From contig MNCI01010817.1 in NCBI GenBank assembly GCA_015680685.1, positions 9,636 to 73,635 of the forward strand: a stretch of 64,000 bases of DNA, written 5' to 3'. Position 1 is the stretch's first letter. Each line of letters opens with the position of its first letter. Of the stretch, positions 33,679 to 47,170 are shown piece by piece. Origin of the DNA: Gnetum montanum. Its lineage: Eukaryota; Streptophyta; Gnetopsida; Gnetales; Gnetaceae. The translations under genes and the position numbers were made by a program. The notes beneath the pieces were generated by a model. That model was not told the DNA's origin and did no database searches. It worked only from the letters and a program-made list of their open reading frames with translations.

Positions 33679-34839
33679 ATCACAAAACACCACAACAAAC
33701 CTAGCACCAACATCATGCTTCAACACGTAATCAGATGTTATTGCATTGTTCTCAAGAGTGCTATGGGTGGTGGTATGTTGGGAGTAAAAGGTGTAGGTAA
33801 TGTGCTAGGGATAAATGGGGAGATGAGATGTAAACAAGGTGTCATGATGTAGGATGTGGAGTCAGCATAGTTAATGATGACCATGGCACTAGGGTGGCTT
33901 GCCCTTGAAAACATTGACCTCTCATTAGATTGCTCATGAGAGATTCAAGTTGTAGATTCAATGCTAGACCAATTAGAAAATTGCTTTTTTGATGGGTTGC
34001 TTGGGAAAATGCTTTTCCTATGCTTTTTTTTTTGTTTTTTTTTTTTTTTTTGCATTTTTACTGTGGGGTAAACCTACTTTATGTTCTACACACTACTAAA
34101 TGCTAACTACTAGGTGCTTTTCATCAAGTGGACTATGTGCCACTAGATGGACTTAGGCTTGGATGCTTGCAAAACCATGTCATGTCTATAGGACATGTGT
34201 TTCCTCCATAGGATCACTTATGTTACATCCACTTAGGCTTTGACTAGCAAACACAGGCTCCCCATGGGATAACTTTTTTTATGTCTACCCTGGGTTCTAC
34301 GGTATGACTTGAAGAGAGTGCCATATAGTCACAATGTGTATGGGTCAAAGGGATTTACAATCTTGACTATGTGAGGGAATGCAAGAGTTTAGGGACATAT
34401 GGATGGACGTAGGTAGGCTATAATAGGGTAATAGGGATGTGCACTATTAAGAGGCTTAGCTACTGCAATCATGCACATCAAAGCAATGTGATGACTTGCC
34501 ACTACAATGAGATGCATCTTTGCATGATTTCCCAGTGCTTCATCCTATAAACACAACTTTGAGAGGATAAGAAAAACACACAACACACAATGCAAATAAA
34601 ATCATGGGGGTGAAAATGCTACAAGTTCTACAAATACCAAACTAATGGAGGTGTTCAAAAAGCTACTAAAATGCTAGGGGGATAATGATGCTGCAAGTAC
34701 TCACAAGGCTACACCGATTGCAAGTGATTCATTCTCAGACTGTAGTATCCCTTCCCATGTGGTTAGAAAAAAGTGGGAGGGGAGGGGATGAGTTAGAGTT
34801 ATACTCACTTGCTTTTAGAATTTTTCATGGCTGACTATG
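33679..34839 (-). other. TE1 3' untranslated interior
   Basis: No gene is supported. A T-run (about 34,023-34,054) and blocks shared with TE3 3,553-4,462 are present. Confidence 0.5.
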
Positions 34840-35730
34840 CACCTAGTTTTAGGTCTTGGTAGATTGTAACCCTAATAGTTTAAGGTACTAGTAGACTATG
34901 AACACAATTTAAGATCCTAGTAGACCATGGTGTGTGAGTTTATAATCCTAGTGGATTGTTGTGTGCTATTTTAATTTCATAGCAGATGAGCTATGTTAGT
35001 TTAATGTTGTGGTGGATGAGAACTGTGCTAGTTTAACATCATAGCAAATGAGTTGTGCTAGTTTAACATCATAGCAAATGAGTTGTGCCAGTTTAACATC
35101 ATAGTGGATGAATGTTATGTCAGTTTAACATCATGACCCAAGGATGACCTATGCTAGTTTAGCATCATGATGGATGAGTAGTGTGTGTGTGCTAGTTTAA
35201 CTTCATAACGGATAAGCTATCCCAGTTTAATGTCGCAGTGGACAAGCTATGCCAATTTAGCATTGTAGCAAATGAGCTATGATAGTTTAGCATCGTAGTA
35301 GATAAGCAATGCTAATTTAGCATCATAGAAAATGAGTGCTTACCATGTCGAGTTGATGTGTGGTGTTGCATGCTAGGTGTAATATGGCTTCCTACAAAAT
35401 GTACTAGAAAATCATCAAGTAGAATTTGTTTTAATAAGGTGAATATGCACAAATGAAGAGAAAGCAATGTGATGAAATTTGCATAAGTATGCATGAAAGA
35501 TATTAAGAAAGGTAATCATGTTTGTGTCAGTTTTAGGCCTTGGCAGGCCATGTGCATGCTAGTTTTAGGTCTTAGCAAATCGTGTGTTGCTAGTTTAAGG
35601 CCATAGCAGGTCACATGTTGCTAGTTTAAGGCCATAGTAGGTCATGGCTACAAGTTTAGGGCCATTTCGGGACCCAACAATAGTGTAAATCCACTCTAGG
35701 TCCTAGTGGTAATTTATGGCCACTCTGGGC
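34840..35730 (-). repeat. TE1 linker repeat arrays
   Basis: A first array (34,840-35,340) has units such as GTTTAACATCATAGCAAATG every 33-36 bp, about a dozen copies. The second (35,520-35,725) has AGTTTTAGGCCTTGGCAGGC and GTTTAAGGCCATAGCAGGTC units. The two unit types look like drifted forms of one repeat. Confidence 0.85.
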
Positions 35731-36079
35731 CCAAGAGGTTACTATCCTTTTTTATTGCAATTTTGGCTTTTATAAATTTATGTGTTTTAATGTTTTTTTA
35801 TGTGTGAAGGCAAATGAATTAAAGCAACAATGGAAAAAATGTAAACTAAGCTATCGAATATGTAGGCGATGCAGATGGTAAGCTAATTGATTAAACTAAA
35901 TGGAAATAATATGCTACAATGCTAATGTAATGTAAATGGAGAGTAGGATGTAGGGTGTGGGGAAGTGAATAATAGGTAGGTTTCTAGCTTGCCTTCAAAC
36001 TAAGGGGGTACCATAGTTGTGTTGCTTCCTAACCTGGTGTGGATTAGGGGGTGTGTAAGGCCTAGATTGCACTATTCGG
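35731..36079 (-). other. Spacer between TE1 linker repeats and PR
   Basis: AT-rich, with no coding signal. The 35,980-36,060 part resembles the PR-linker junctions of TE2 (27,770-27,840) and TE3 (21,300-21,360). Confidence 0.45.
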
Positions 36080-39052
36080 TAGTCTTCCTAAGCCTCACTT
36101 GCTATGTTGAAGGGCAATTCTACCCATAGGGGATCCTTTGGGAGGTTAGTGGCTTCTGCCACCTCTTCAAGTGCATGGGCCTCATGTGTTTCATTGTCTA
36201 TCAAAGGTGTGTCATCAGGGAATTCGACCTTCAACCCTTGCTCAATGTCTAAGTTGTTGATAGCCAAAGGGATGGCATTATCACCGCAAATGATAACTTC
36301 ACCACCTTTGTACAGAAGGTGGATTTCTTGATGAATCAGGAAGAAGATGGCTCATAACTAGGCCAGCCAAGGCATATCCAATATCAGGTTGAATCCTAGC
36401 ATCTTATCTATGATGATGAATTCAGTGGTCATGGGGAATTACTCCCTTGCCATGAAGGTTATGGTTACAATACCTCTGACAACAATGGGTGACCCGTTGA
36501 AGGATTTTAGGCACATGATTTTTGTTGGCTTGATTTGGTTTGTGATGCCTAACTTATCGATGATAATGTTTGGGATAACATTTGTTGCTACCCCATCATT
36601 GACATGCACCCTCAGAATCTTGCATTACCCAACACATATGATGATAAACATGGGGGCCATTATGACCTCATCATTCTCAGAGTCAACATTAATTGCCTCA
36701 TCATGAAATAAGAGGGGTGTGAAGCTCGATTCCTATAGCATAGGAGGCAACATCATAGTGTGGATGGAATTCTCATCTATTGGGATGTCCTTCATGATAA
36801 TAATAAAGGTCAACATTTGCACTAGCACTTTGTGGTAGGTAGATAAGCTCATGATTAGGTCATATAAGCTCAATGTTGTATTTTTCTACTTAAGCATATG
36901 TTTAACCTAGGCTAGTGCATCTATGAAGTCTTTTCCATTGATCATTTTATTGGCCTTGACCTCCTCCATGTGGCCTAAAATATAGATCAAGTTTATTGGC
37001 CTTGACCTCCTCCATGTGGCCTATTTGCCCTAGTTCTCAGTTGTGATTTGTTGGTTGTAGCCTTTTCAGTTGCTTTGGCCATAGGGATTGCAAAGATAGG
37101 GATCAGCTTTGGCAGACCAAGCACTCTTTGGTCTTGTTGTTGCCTAGCCATTTGGTCTATGACACATTCATTGGGACTCTTACTTTGCCATCTAGTGGGT
37201 CTACCCATGTTGCTAGTGGAGTTGGTCCTTGGACAAGAAGGGGCCAATGCATTGTCCACTACTAGGCTTTGAGTAGGTGAGGAGTTAGCTCCTTGTGGCA
37301 CCCTAATGAAAAATGATGGCCAAGAAATTTTTTTTCCAACATGTTATGGAACCCTAACCACCAAGGGTTTTGTAGGTTCCTGAGGTGATGCTCTAATAAC
37401 AAAGGGGGTTCTCAAACTCATGGAGGCTAAGGGAACCCTTGCACTACTAGAAGGCATTTAGACCACAAAAGGTTGTTGCACCAGTTCTAACATGCCAACT
37501 ATACTGATGATGTTTATGATGTAGCCAGTACCATCCATGTTTAGAGGTCATTATACACCCTCATGGATTGGTTCTAGGGCCCAACTAGGTTAGTAGCATT
37601 AAGAACTAGCTTTTCCCTATCTATCATCCTTTGTAGATCATCTTGAAAAGCTTAACATAAGTCCATGCTATGATTAGGAAACTAGTGGTAATGATAGAAT
37701 TGGTCTAGGCTGAAGTGTTATGGGACTAGTGGCTCATTTGATTCTACTAAGGTAGGATTTCTCAACAGCTTGTAGTACCTATCATGCCTTTTGTAGGCAT
37801 CCTCAAACATTTACTTATGTTGGATGCACTTGACTTTCAATAGTCAATCCAGTAGCTCTAAGGGTTTTAGTGGTAATGGGATATACTTTGAGCGATCCTT
37901 GGGCTCAAAGTTGGGCCTTTGGCTAACTTATGTTATGTCCACTATAGATATGTGTAGTTTGGTTGCCTAGGCACTAGAGTTAGTAGCTTTGTGAGCTAGG
38001 GCTTTGGGTTGCCTAACCATTGGCCCTTGATTGGTTGCTTTAGCATGTGTGCCTACCATTGCTACTATTGCATTTTGCTTTCTTGTCTGCTAGTTTTCAT
38101 AGGCCACATAAGCAGGGTCCTTACTAGCTTGTGTTGTGTCTTCTATGCTCTTAGTTTGGGCAAAGGCCTAGCTTAGGGACTATGGGTTCAATTAGTACAA
38201 CTTTAAATTTATGAAGTCATTAACTATAACCTTAAATATGGCTAAGAGGTATGTCTCAGCTATTGGCTCTTGTATGTCATTCAATGGGGCACTCCAGCAT
38301 TGGATGAATTTTTGTACAAGCTCTAGGGGGTTCTACTTGATTTACATTAGTTGGTCTAGGGTAGTTTCAAGCTTTAATTTATACTTGAAGTACATCACAA
38401 ACTGGCTCAGAAGATCCTCTAAAGAGGAGAGAGAGCCCCTGGGTAATGCATGGTACCAATCTAGTACCTTGCTAGTGAGTGACATGGCAAAAACATGTAT
38501 GATGGCTTGTGGCCATGCTTGCAGTAGTAGGCACTTAAACCTAAACATCACAAGATGCACATTGGGTCCCCTTCATTATCATACTTGGTAAGTTAAGGCA
38601 ACAAGACCCTAGTTGGCAGAGTTAGGGGTGGGATCATAGGACTTATAGGGTCATCCTGGTAGAAGTCCACCACCTTGACTATTTCTGAGGAAGTGGATTT
38701 GAGTCACCCCACCTCCTATATCAAAATTTGGATTAGCTAGAATTCCTAATCCAAGTTTTGAGATGTGTTAGCTAGTTGCATTGGTTGTGCTATCTGCTAT
38801 GTTGGTTGTATGGCCCAGGGCTAGATTACTAGTTGCAAAGCCACATGATGCAGTTGATGTATTAGTTGTGTTATGGGCATAGTGATTGGGGCAAGCCATG
38901 TAAGCATGGGTTGGACTAATGTTGATGGCATTGATGAAATAGGTAGGACATATGATGCTTGAGTCATTTGGGGCCTGGATACGAGCCCTACATGAATGTA
39001 GGTATGGGTTGACATGACTACTACTAACAAAAATGGTTGGGTAGATGGAACA
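36080..39052 (-). pseudogene. TE1 gag-PR (decayed, N-terminus lost)
   Basis: The Retrotrans_gag block is clear at 38,560-38,342 (LLLQAWPQAIIHVFAMSL…VLDWYHALPRGSLSSLEDLL). The protease active-site strand near 36,600 reads VHVNDGVATNVI, where the catalytic Asp seen in TE2 (VHVDDG) has become Asn. The PR C-terminus and linker extend to about 36,090. Many stops are present. The N-terminal end runs straight into LTR sequence at about 39,053, so a deletion removed the leader. Confidence 0.75.
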
Positions 39053-39757
39053 TCGAGAGGTCCATGTGCACACAGCCTAACCCTACATCCACACAAGGGC
39101 CTACTCAAGGCAGAGATGGGATGCCTTGAATAGTCTTGTCAATCAAATAAGGACTTACAATATGTAACTAGAGTGTACCATGGTTAGCTGTAATGTTGAT
39201 GCAAAATGTGAAGGGATTGCCACATGGTAGAGGATATTGTTGGGACTATGCTATCACCTAACTACACTCTCCATTAAGGGTAGCAATGTTATGCTCTAAT
39301 GTAGTCTACTAAACTCTACAAGATTGTGACTATACTGCCAAGTGCATGTATATGCACTGAGAGGACTGTAATGTACTTGAAAAAATGTATCTTTAGAGAC
39401 TATGCTTTGGGACTACGCTCTCCACTTTCTTGCATGGGGTCGAGTGTACCTACAATTTTGGGATAAAAGTGGATACAAAAATATGCATTTTGCTAACTAC
39501 ACTTGCTATAGGTGAGTTGGAGCTAAGATAAATGCCTATGTTGCATTGTGGAGGCCTTTGGAGGCTATTCTAGCTTACTACGCTTAACTATGCTCTGGAC
39601 TAGGGGTGAGCATAGTCCCACACTTGGAAAAAATTTTGCAAAAAATGGCTATGTGCTGACTACACTCTCCACAAGATGTTGACAAGGGAAAATATGAGTA
39701 AGGCTCTAGGGTAGTGGAGAGCATAGTCTTAGAACTTAGAAATTTGGTGGTGTTTCA
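39053..39757 (-). repeat. 5' LTR of TE1, 3'-truncated
   Basis: It starts TGAAACACCACC at 39,757 with the flank GGCTA. The end with the PBS is missing. GACTACACTCTCC motifs recur four or five times in short direct repeats (39,240-39,730). Confidence 0.7.
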
Positions 39758-41969
39758 GGCTAGTTTGGTCCTTTTAATTATTGAAAAATAGACTTCATTT
39801 TTGAACCCTAAGACTATGTCTAATGCATAGTACTTGTTAAGATGATTCCAATGGTACAAATTTTGTCTGAATTGAACCCACAATTTGAGAGTTATTGATA
39901 TTTAAAATTTCTTATTATACATGCATTAAAATAATATTAATTTATTATTTAAATAAGAAAAGGTAAAAATTTTAGGATCAAGAATCAATCCAAAATCACC
40001 ATTTACCCATACCAAACCTCCATCTTGACATCAACTAAACCACCACGTCAACCACCAAGGTAAGATGGATTAAAATAATAATAAATTTTTTTAAAAAAAA
40101 TTTACTTGTGAAATGAGAGGTCATGGATTCAAACCCTAATCCCCTTAACTTTAAATATTTGTTGTTTATTTTAAAAAATGAAATGAAATAAAAAACAATA
40201 ATAATAATTTATTTTTTAAGAAAATAAAATTTGTCCATGTCAACTTGCAAGGGCCCAACAGGAGCCACATAGGCCCTACAAGCTATGCTAGCCTTGCAAG
40301 TTGCACTAACCCTAATATGGCTATGTAGGCCCTGCATGAGCCACACTGCCCCTATTCTAGCCACCGACATCTACTTCTAGGGCCACTACTCTATTGGTTT
40401 GCTTGCCACAACATGGCTCAACCATACCATGCCACTTGCCATGCACCATGTCATCCACCTTGCTCCACATTGATCCTTCCTGTTGCTTGCCTTGAGAGTT
40501 GTTGTCATCCATGATCCACCCTCTACCCTCCCACTTGCCTTTTCTCCCCATCATCCAAATCCATAGAAGCCCTCATTCCATTTTTTGTAGCCATCATTGA
40601 TTATGCTACTGCTACTCATTGGTGTTCTGGATCATCACCTCCCATGCCACTAATCATTGCCTTCCATGTTGTCAATCATTACCTCCCATGCTACTGATCA
40701 TTTCCTTCCATGCCATGGATCATCACTTTCCATGCCACTAATCATCTCCCATGCTGTCGATCATTACCGCCCCCGTCGTTGATCATCACTTCTCCCTCCA
40801 ACACTAGAAAAAGCCTCATTGTCAACATGTTTGGGGTTGTGCAAGCTTGTGAAGGACTGCATGAGCCTAGTGATGGGCCACATAGGCCCTAAAAAGGGTG
40901 GTGCAGCCCAATAAATGGTTGCATAGGCCTAGTGAAGGGCCATGTAGCCCTAAAGGGGGTAGCACAAGCCCTGACATGGGCCTTACATTCCCCTAGGGAA
41001 GGCCTAAATTACCCACACCACTGTTGATGTTCTCATTTTTTGCTACCTCCAAGCATGCCTAGCCTAGCTTTTGATATCACTTAGTAGCCATCAAGGCCAC
41101 TACCAACACATCATCATGGCCTTTGTTGTCATTTTAATGAAACAAAAAATTCTTCATTATCTAATAGAATATTTTCAATTACCCATCAATTGTTAGAAAA
41201 ATTGAAATTTCTATCATTGTACCATTAGTTTAAATTAGGAAGGCATGAAAATAATTTTCAAATTTAAATTTGATGCCCTAGTAACCATAAGAATAAAAAT
41301 TCTATAATTAAGTGCACTCACCCTAGAATAGAACTTGGATGGGTGACCTCTCGAGAAGTTTCATTTTTTGCACCAAAGTTTTAGACTCTAGAAGCCATAA
41401 CTTGTGATTTTGGAAGCCTTTTTTGGAAAATGAAGAGTTTTTTCCTATATTTTTCAACCTTTTGGACACAATGGTGAAATCAGATCTATCCTCAAGAACC
41501 CCAAAATTTAGTTTTTACTCTTTGCCTAATATAATTCCTTGAGATCCTCAAAATTTTAATTCTCGCACAACTCGAGCATATGATGTTCTTTTGCAACATT
41601 TGAATAATCATTTCCAACATTTTTCATCCTTCTAAGCTCAATGGTGAGGTTAGATTTATCATCTAAGTAGATGAAAATTTGATGATATCATAAATTCAAT
41701 GTTTTAGACTTTAAGATTTAGTGCATAACTCTTTCAGATAGTCTTAAGATAACTATGGCATGTCATTAATTACATTACCAGAGTTAATGTTCTTAAGGGA
41801 GGGTAGAAAGGCCATTAAGAATTAGATATCATAGTTACATATTACTAAATTTATATGATGTCATCAAATATTACTAAAATTACATAATGTAATTATAAAA
41901 GTAGATAATGTAGTTATTCAATTAATGTAGTTGATTATCAACCGATGTATTAGTTTAAGAAACACAACA
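39758..41969. other. DNA between TE1 and TE6
   Basis: No gene is seen. The segment is AT-rich at 39,900-40,230. At 40,230-41,020 it has repeated short phrases (GATCATTACCTTCCATGCC-like, six or so between 40,620 and 40,790; GGGCCACATAGGCCCTA-like near 40,260-40,990). The rest is AT-rich. It could be the remains of an unrelated element. Confidence 0.4.
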
Positions 41970-41974
41970 ATATT
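41970..41974. repeat. Target-site duplication ATATT, left of TE6
   Basis: ATATT here and at 62,353-62,357 flank the two LTR termini (TGTTGC… on the left, …GTTTCA on the right). Confidence 0.88.
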
Positions 41975-43396
41975 TGTTGCAACCAAAACCCTTGATTGCT
42001 AGAGCAGGGTGGAAACCATGGGTCCTTGATTCAAGTAGTTCCTCAACCCCAAATCCCCAAGGCCTTTGTGACAAAAATGGGATTCAAGGTACCCTGGTTA
42101 GTCTAGTAGATCAACCAAGGACTTGGGAGAACCAAAACATAGAAATATTAATAGATCCAAATAATGCACAAATAATAAATATATCTTTGAACAAAAAAAT
42201 CAAAACTTAAAACTTTATTGAGAAAATAATAAAGAATAAGTTAGAGATATGTGTACAAATGGTGCTTGGATGAGCAAAAAGGAGATCCACTTGTACAAGA
42301 GTTTAAAGCCAGTTGAAGCCACTCATGATGCTATAGAACCTTCATTTGTTGCTACAACCTTGGATCTGCTAATTTAGTCACTCAAGGCTATAATGCTTCA
42401 ACGTTGGGGCTCAAGAGAATGTAAGTATGGGAACTTGCAAGAGTTCTTGAGTGCTTGAAAATTCCCCAAGTGTGGAATTGTGAAAGATGGTTAAACTTTG
42501 ATGAGAATTTACTTGTTAAAAAATGCTCCACTTTGTGAAAAATGCTAAACTAAAATTTCTTGTATGGGCAAAATTTGCTAAACCTTTTCAAAAATGTGTG
42601 GAACAAAAAAAATGCTTAACTTGCTTGAAATTTTGGAACCTATAAATGGTGTTGGAGTTTGGCTTTTATAGGGTCTTTGGGCTATGAATGGGGCTATAAA
42701 TTAGGTATGATTAGGCTGAAAATGGCTATAATTTGATGTAAGTTTGCTACCAATTGGCTGCCAAATTCAAGTGAAATGGGCACCCAAATTTAGGAGGGTC
42801 ACTAAACATAGTAACTACTTCCCCCATAGTCATTTTGTTTACTAAAAATAGTAACCAAGGCACCCCCTCCATGTTGGATATGAATCTTCCACATTAAGCT
42901 ATCCACCATGCTTGTTGAAGTGGCTAGTCAATGTTAAAGTGCATAACTTGATGAATTTTGCTTTTTGTGGTTTTAACACTAGTGGTTTGAATTTTTCACA
43001 TTGGGGGGGTGGGGAGATGGTAGGGAACTTTCTAAGCTAGTGAGAAAGTTTCCAAGCTAGGGGGAAGTTTTCAANNNNNNNNNNNNNNNNNNNNNNNNNN
43101 NNNNNNNNNNNNNNNNNNNNNNNNNNNNNNNNNNNNNNNNNNNNNNNNNNNNNNNNNNNNNNNNNNNNNNNNNNNNNNNNNNNNNNNNNNNNNNNNNNNN
43201 NNNNNNNNNNNNNNCTTGGGGAATGAGGCTTTGATCACTTATGAGGCATTTTAGCCCCAAAAGTATAAAGGGTGTGAAATTTCCCATTGTGAGTTATAAT
43301 TTTTATATTTACAATGAAAATTTTCCTTGACTTTCATGGGGTGAAAGCTACATGATGAATATTTTGTTATAACAGGTAAACTTTTATGATGTTTCA
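41975..43396 (-). repeat. 3' LTR of TE6 (with assembly gap)
   Basis: It starts TGAAACATCATAAAAG at 43,396 after the PPT, ends ...GGTTGCAACA and matches 61,183-62,352. An N run interrupts it where the other LTR has a C-rich tract. Confidence 0.88.
43075..43214. other. Assembly gap, 140 N
   Basis: The gap lies in the 3' LTR of TE6. The 5' LTR has a C-run (62,101-62,131) at the matching place, a likely cause of the gap. Confidence 0.95.
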
Positions 43397-43450
43397 ATGG
43401 CCCCTCTTTGTTGGTGTCTAGAGGATTAACCCAAGAGGCATCGACAAAGA
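43397..43450 (-). promoter_or_regulatory. Polypurine tract and overlapping stem-loop, TE6
   Basis: The minus strand AACAAAGAGGGGCCAT precedes TGAAACATC. Arms 43,405-43,419 and 43,436-43,450 pair at 12 of 15 positions. Confidence 0.78.
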
Positions 43451-43499
43451 ATACAAAACATTGCTACATATTATAATGCTACAATGCATAGAGGCCACA

Positions 43500-43625
43500 T
43501 GAGAATCTAGCTATCTAGGTCACCAATGTTGTAAGTTTAAGGCCATGGTGGGCCATGGTACCAATTTAAGGCCCTAGCAGACCATGTCACTAGTTTAAGG
43601 TCATGGAAAACCATTGAAAGCATGC
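43500..43625 (-). repeat. TE6 linker repeats downstream of pol
   Basis: Three units of GTTTAAGGCCATGGTGGGCC type lie between integrase and PPT. The 3' untranslated part is much shorter here than in TE1 or TE3. Confidence 0.7.
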
Positions 43626-43649
43626 TCGCTTGTTGATGATATGTTGGCT

Positions 43650-46600
43650 ACATATAGTATGGCTTTAGATAGGAATGATTGACTAGATTGGCCAACTCAT
43701 TCTCATTCATGTTAGCTATTTTGAATGCTCCATTTTCATAGGCTATGATGAAAAGGAAGGGCCATTCCTAGTTAGCTAAGAATTTTTCTACATGCTCACA
43801 AAAATCCTTGAGGATGAGGTACCCCTCCTTGATCTTGTGCATGGTCAAGTTATGATGATGTTATCACTTCTGCCTCTCTTGACAGTGCTTGATGTGAGCA
43901 AGTGCTTGCATACATTGCTCCTCCATCAAATCCAATGCTACTATTTGCAACTCCTTGCTTTGCTCATTTTTGATGAAGTTGGTCAAGGTCACTCAAAGTG
44001 ATGGTGCATACAATTCAAGAGGTAAAATAGGTTTAGAACCATAAATAACACTATAAGAGGTCATGCCGATTACCATGTGATAGGTTGTTCTATATTCCCA
44101 TAGTGCATGGATAAGATACTCATGCCACTTCCACTTGCTATTGTTGAGCATATTTTTGAGCAAGTTGAAGATGGCCTTATTGCTTGCTTCTACTTATCCA
44201 TTCGCTTGAGGGTAGTAAGTAGACAAGAAATAATGCTTAATGCCTAGGTCATGAATAAAAACCTTGGTTTTTGGGCTACTGAATTGAGGTCCATTATCCA
44301 TAACTATGGTCATGGGTATGCCAAAATGATCTATAATGTTGTCTAAGATAAACTTGCAAAGTTATTCAGATGTGTTCTTGCTTAGGGGAATAGCTTCAAC
44401 CCACTTGATAAAGTATTTGATTACAGTGATGATGAAGCTATGCCCTATGATAGATTTAGGCATTATGGTTCAAATGATATTCAACCCCCATCGTTGAAAT
44501 GACCATGTTATTTGCATCATATGCAACTTAGTTGGTGATACATGTATCAAGTTGCTATATCATTGGCATGTGTCGCGTTGCTTAACCTTTTGTAGGTAGT
44601 TATTTAACATATGGGGCTAATAGTACCCTAACTATCTAATCTTAGTGACCATGGCTCTAGGTCCTATATGTCCATCACAAACACCCTCATGAACCTCCTC
44701 TAGGATTTTTCTAGCTTTAGTTTTATCTAAGGACTTCAGAAGTATGCCATCATAGGACCATTGACATAATGTGTTATCACCTATGATGACATATTTCTTC
44801 GACTGCTTGCATATGAAATCTTTTTGAGAAGTAGTCAGGCCTTGTGAGGATTCACCATGCATAAGGTAAAATTTAATATCATCATACCACTCCTTGGAAG
44901 GAGTACTATGAATGATGACCACAAAGGTATCCTTAATGTTCTATGTAATGGGAGTAGCACACTCCATAATTAAGATGGGCAACTTGCTAAACACATTTGG
45001 TGTCGCACTAAGGGCTAATGTTGCAATTGCATCAACTATGGCATTTTCATTTCAAGGTATGTGTTGGATATCAATATCTATGAATTATTGTAGTAATTAC
45101 TTTCCTAGGTCATAGTAAGATTGTAAGTGCTTAGCTTTGCATGCATAGACTTCAAATACTTGGTTAACCACAAGTTTTAAATCACCTTTGATGGCTAGGC
45201 ATCTAATTCTTAGGTCACAAGCTACCATCATTCCTCTGATCAAACCCTCATATTCTACTATTTTTTTGGTACATGGGAACCCAAAACAATAGGCAAGGAG
45301 TCGAATTTCACCAAATGGAAATGTTATGATGGTAGTAGTACTAGCCCCATGGGCAATTGAAGCTTTTTCAAACTTCATAACTACCTCATAATCCTCAAGC
45401 ACTTGGCTAATTATGTTAATGTGTTCATTAGGGAACTTAAGATCTATGGGTACTTGGTCATCAACCAGTAAAACTATGAGCTATACAACTATAGCTTAAC
45501 CTTTTGTTGAGGATTGAGAAACATAATGAAGATTGAACTCTATAGTTATGGCTTTCCATCGGAATATATGGCTACTTTTGTAGATGTTGGTTGCTATGGC
45601 TTTGAGTATGCTATCCTTGCAAATTACATTGAATTGGCTTCTAAAGAGGTAGTGTCTCCATTTCTTCAAAGAGGAGAGTAGTGCTAGAAAATGTTTCTCC
45701 ACTTCAATGTATTAGGTCTCTTGGGCTACTAATGCATGGCGAAGGTAGTATATAGGCATTTATGCTCCATCATCACATTTTTTATAGACTAGAGAGGTAA
45801 TGGATGTGTTAGAAATGGTGAGATAAATGTAAAATGCTTTACCCTCTTATAGAGGATAGATTGTAGGTAGTTGTGTTAATTCTTACTTAAGGTTTTCAAA
45901 GGCTTCTTGGCATTTAGCCATCCACTCGTAGTGAACTCCTTTCTTAAGCAAGTGATGCATGGGATGTAACTTATCCATAAGCTTAGTGATATACCTATGA
46001 ATAAACTATAGTCTACCTTGTAATCCCCAAAGTTCTTTAAGTTTGGTAGGTGTTGCCAATTTGAATATGGCCTTAACCTTATCAAGATCTACACGTATCT
46101 ATGTCTTAAAGACTATAAAGCCATCCATCTTATTAGTTTTGACACTAAAGACATACTTCTTAGGATTGAGCCTAAGCTCATACTTGAGGCATTGTTTGAG
46201 CACTATGTCTAGGTCATTGGCATAGTCATTGGCTATTTTAGACTTGACGATTGTGTCATCTACATAATCATTAAGCAAACCTAACATGTAATCATTGAAG
46301 ACATAGGTCACAGCTCTCTAGGATGTCGCTTCAATGTTCTTAAGGCCAAAGGGCATCATGGTATAACAAAATGTACCCCATAGGATCATAAGGATTTTGA
46401 TAAGTTGATGCTTTGGATTGATCCTAATTTAGTTATATCCCAAGAATCCATCCATAAAGGATAATAAGATCTATCTGGCTATAGCATTGATATGTTAATC
46501 AATACTAGGCAAAGAAAGGTCATCCTTGATGGTGGATTTATTTAGGTCTTAAAAATCAATGCAAATATGGATACTCCAATTTTTCTTAGGGACCACCACT

Positions 46601-47170
46601 ATGTTGGATACCCATTCTTCATAATTGATAGCCCTAATGAAACCTTCTTGGTAGAGCTTTGATATTTCATCATGAACTACCAAGGCCAAATCAGGTCTAA
46701 TCTTACATACTTTTTTCTTAACCAGTCTAATTCTAGAATTTAGTATGATGTTGTGCTAGACTAGATGTGGGTCTAGGCCTAGCATATCTTCATATGACCA
46801 GGAAAATGTCTTAATGTTATTTTATAAGACTTTAGTGATGTCTTGGGTACATCAAGGCTCTAGTGAGGAACTTAATTTAAGGGTTTCCTCCTCACCATTA
46901 TGTGTTGTCATAGGAACCTCAACTAAAGGATCTTTAGTTATGTCTCCTACTTCTCAGTTAAGGGTTTTGGCTAGGTTTTCAGGCCATTCTAGAGATTTCT
47001 CTATTGAGGCTATGTGGTCTACAAGACTCTTAGGCTCAAAATCTAGGTAATCCTAGTTGATACAACATTTAATATCACTGTGAGATCCATGTAGACACAA
47101 AGGTAAATTGATTTCCTCCCAGGTACTCATACATTGATCCTACATATCAACCAAAAGCATATTAAGTGGC
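43650..47170 (-). pseudogene. TE6 pol: RT, RNase H, second RNase H, integrase (decayed)
   Basis: The RT A motif FMDGFLGYN is near 46,455 and the C motif NDYVDDTIVKSK near 46,260. RNase H runs to 45,496 (EKHFLALLSSLKKWRHYLF). The second RNase H is at 45,402-45,000 (VEYEGLIRGMMVACDL, KGDLKLVVNQVF). The integrase finger is near 44,660 (EVHEGVCDGHIGPRAMV). In the integrase core the first Asp is lost (RWGLNII, Asp to Asn), while MDNGPQF and VEASNK keep the second Asp and the Glu. Order and length match TE4. Numerous TAG and TAA stops occur with few frameshifts. Confidence 0.88.

Larger units (their letters stand above)
33394..39757 (-). mobile_element. TE1: Tat-lineage element without pol or aNIF gene
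   Basis: A 5' LTR (39,757 to about 39,053) is joined directly to gag, so the PBS, leader and gag N-terminus are lost. gag-PR ends near 36,080. It is followed by linker repeats, a 3' untranslated region, PPT and the start of the 3' LTR (33,624). That LTR is cut by TE2 at 33,394. RT to integrase and the opposite-strand gene are both absent. Because TE2 sits in its LTR, TE1 is the older insertion. Confidence 0.75.
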
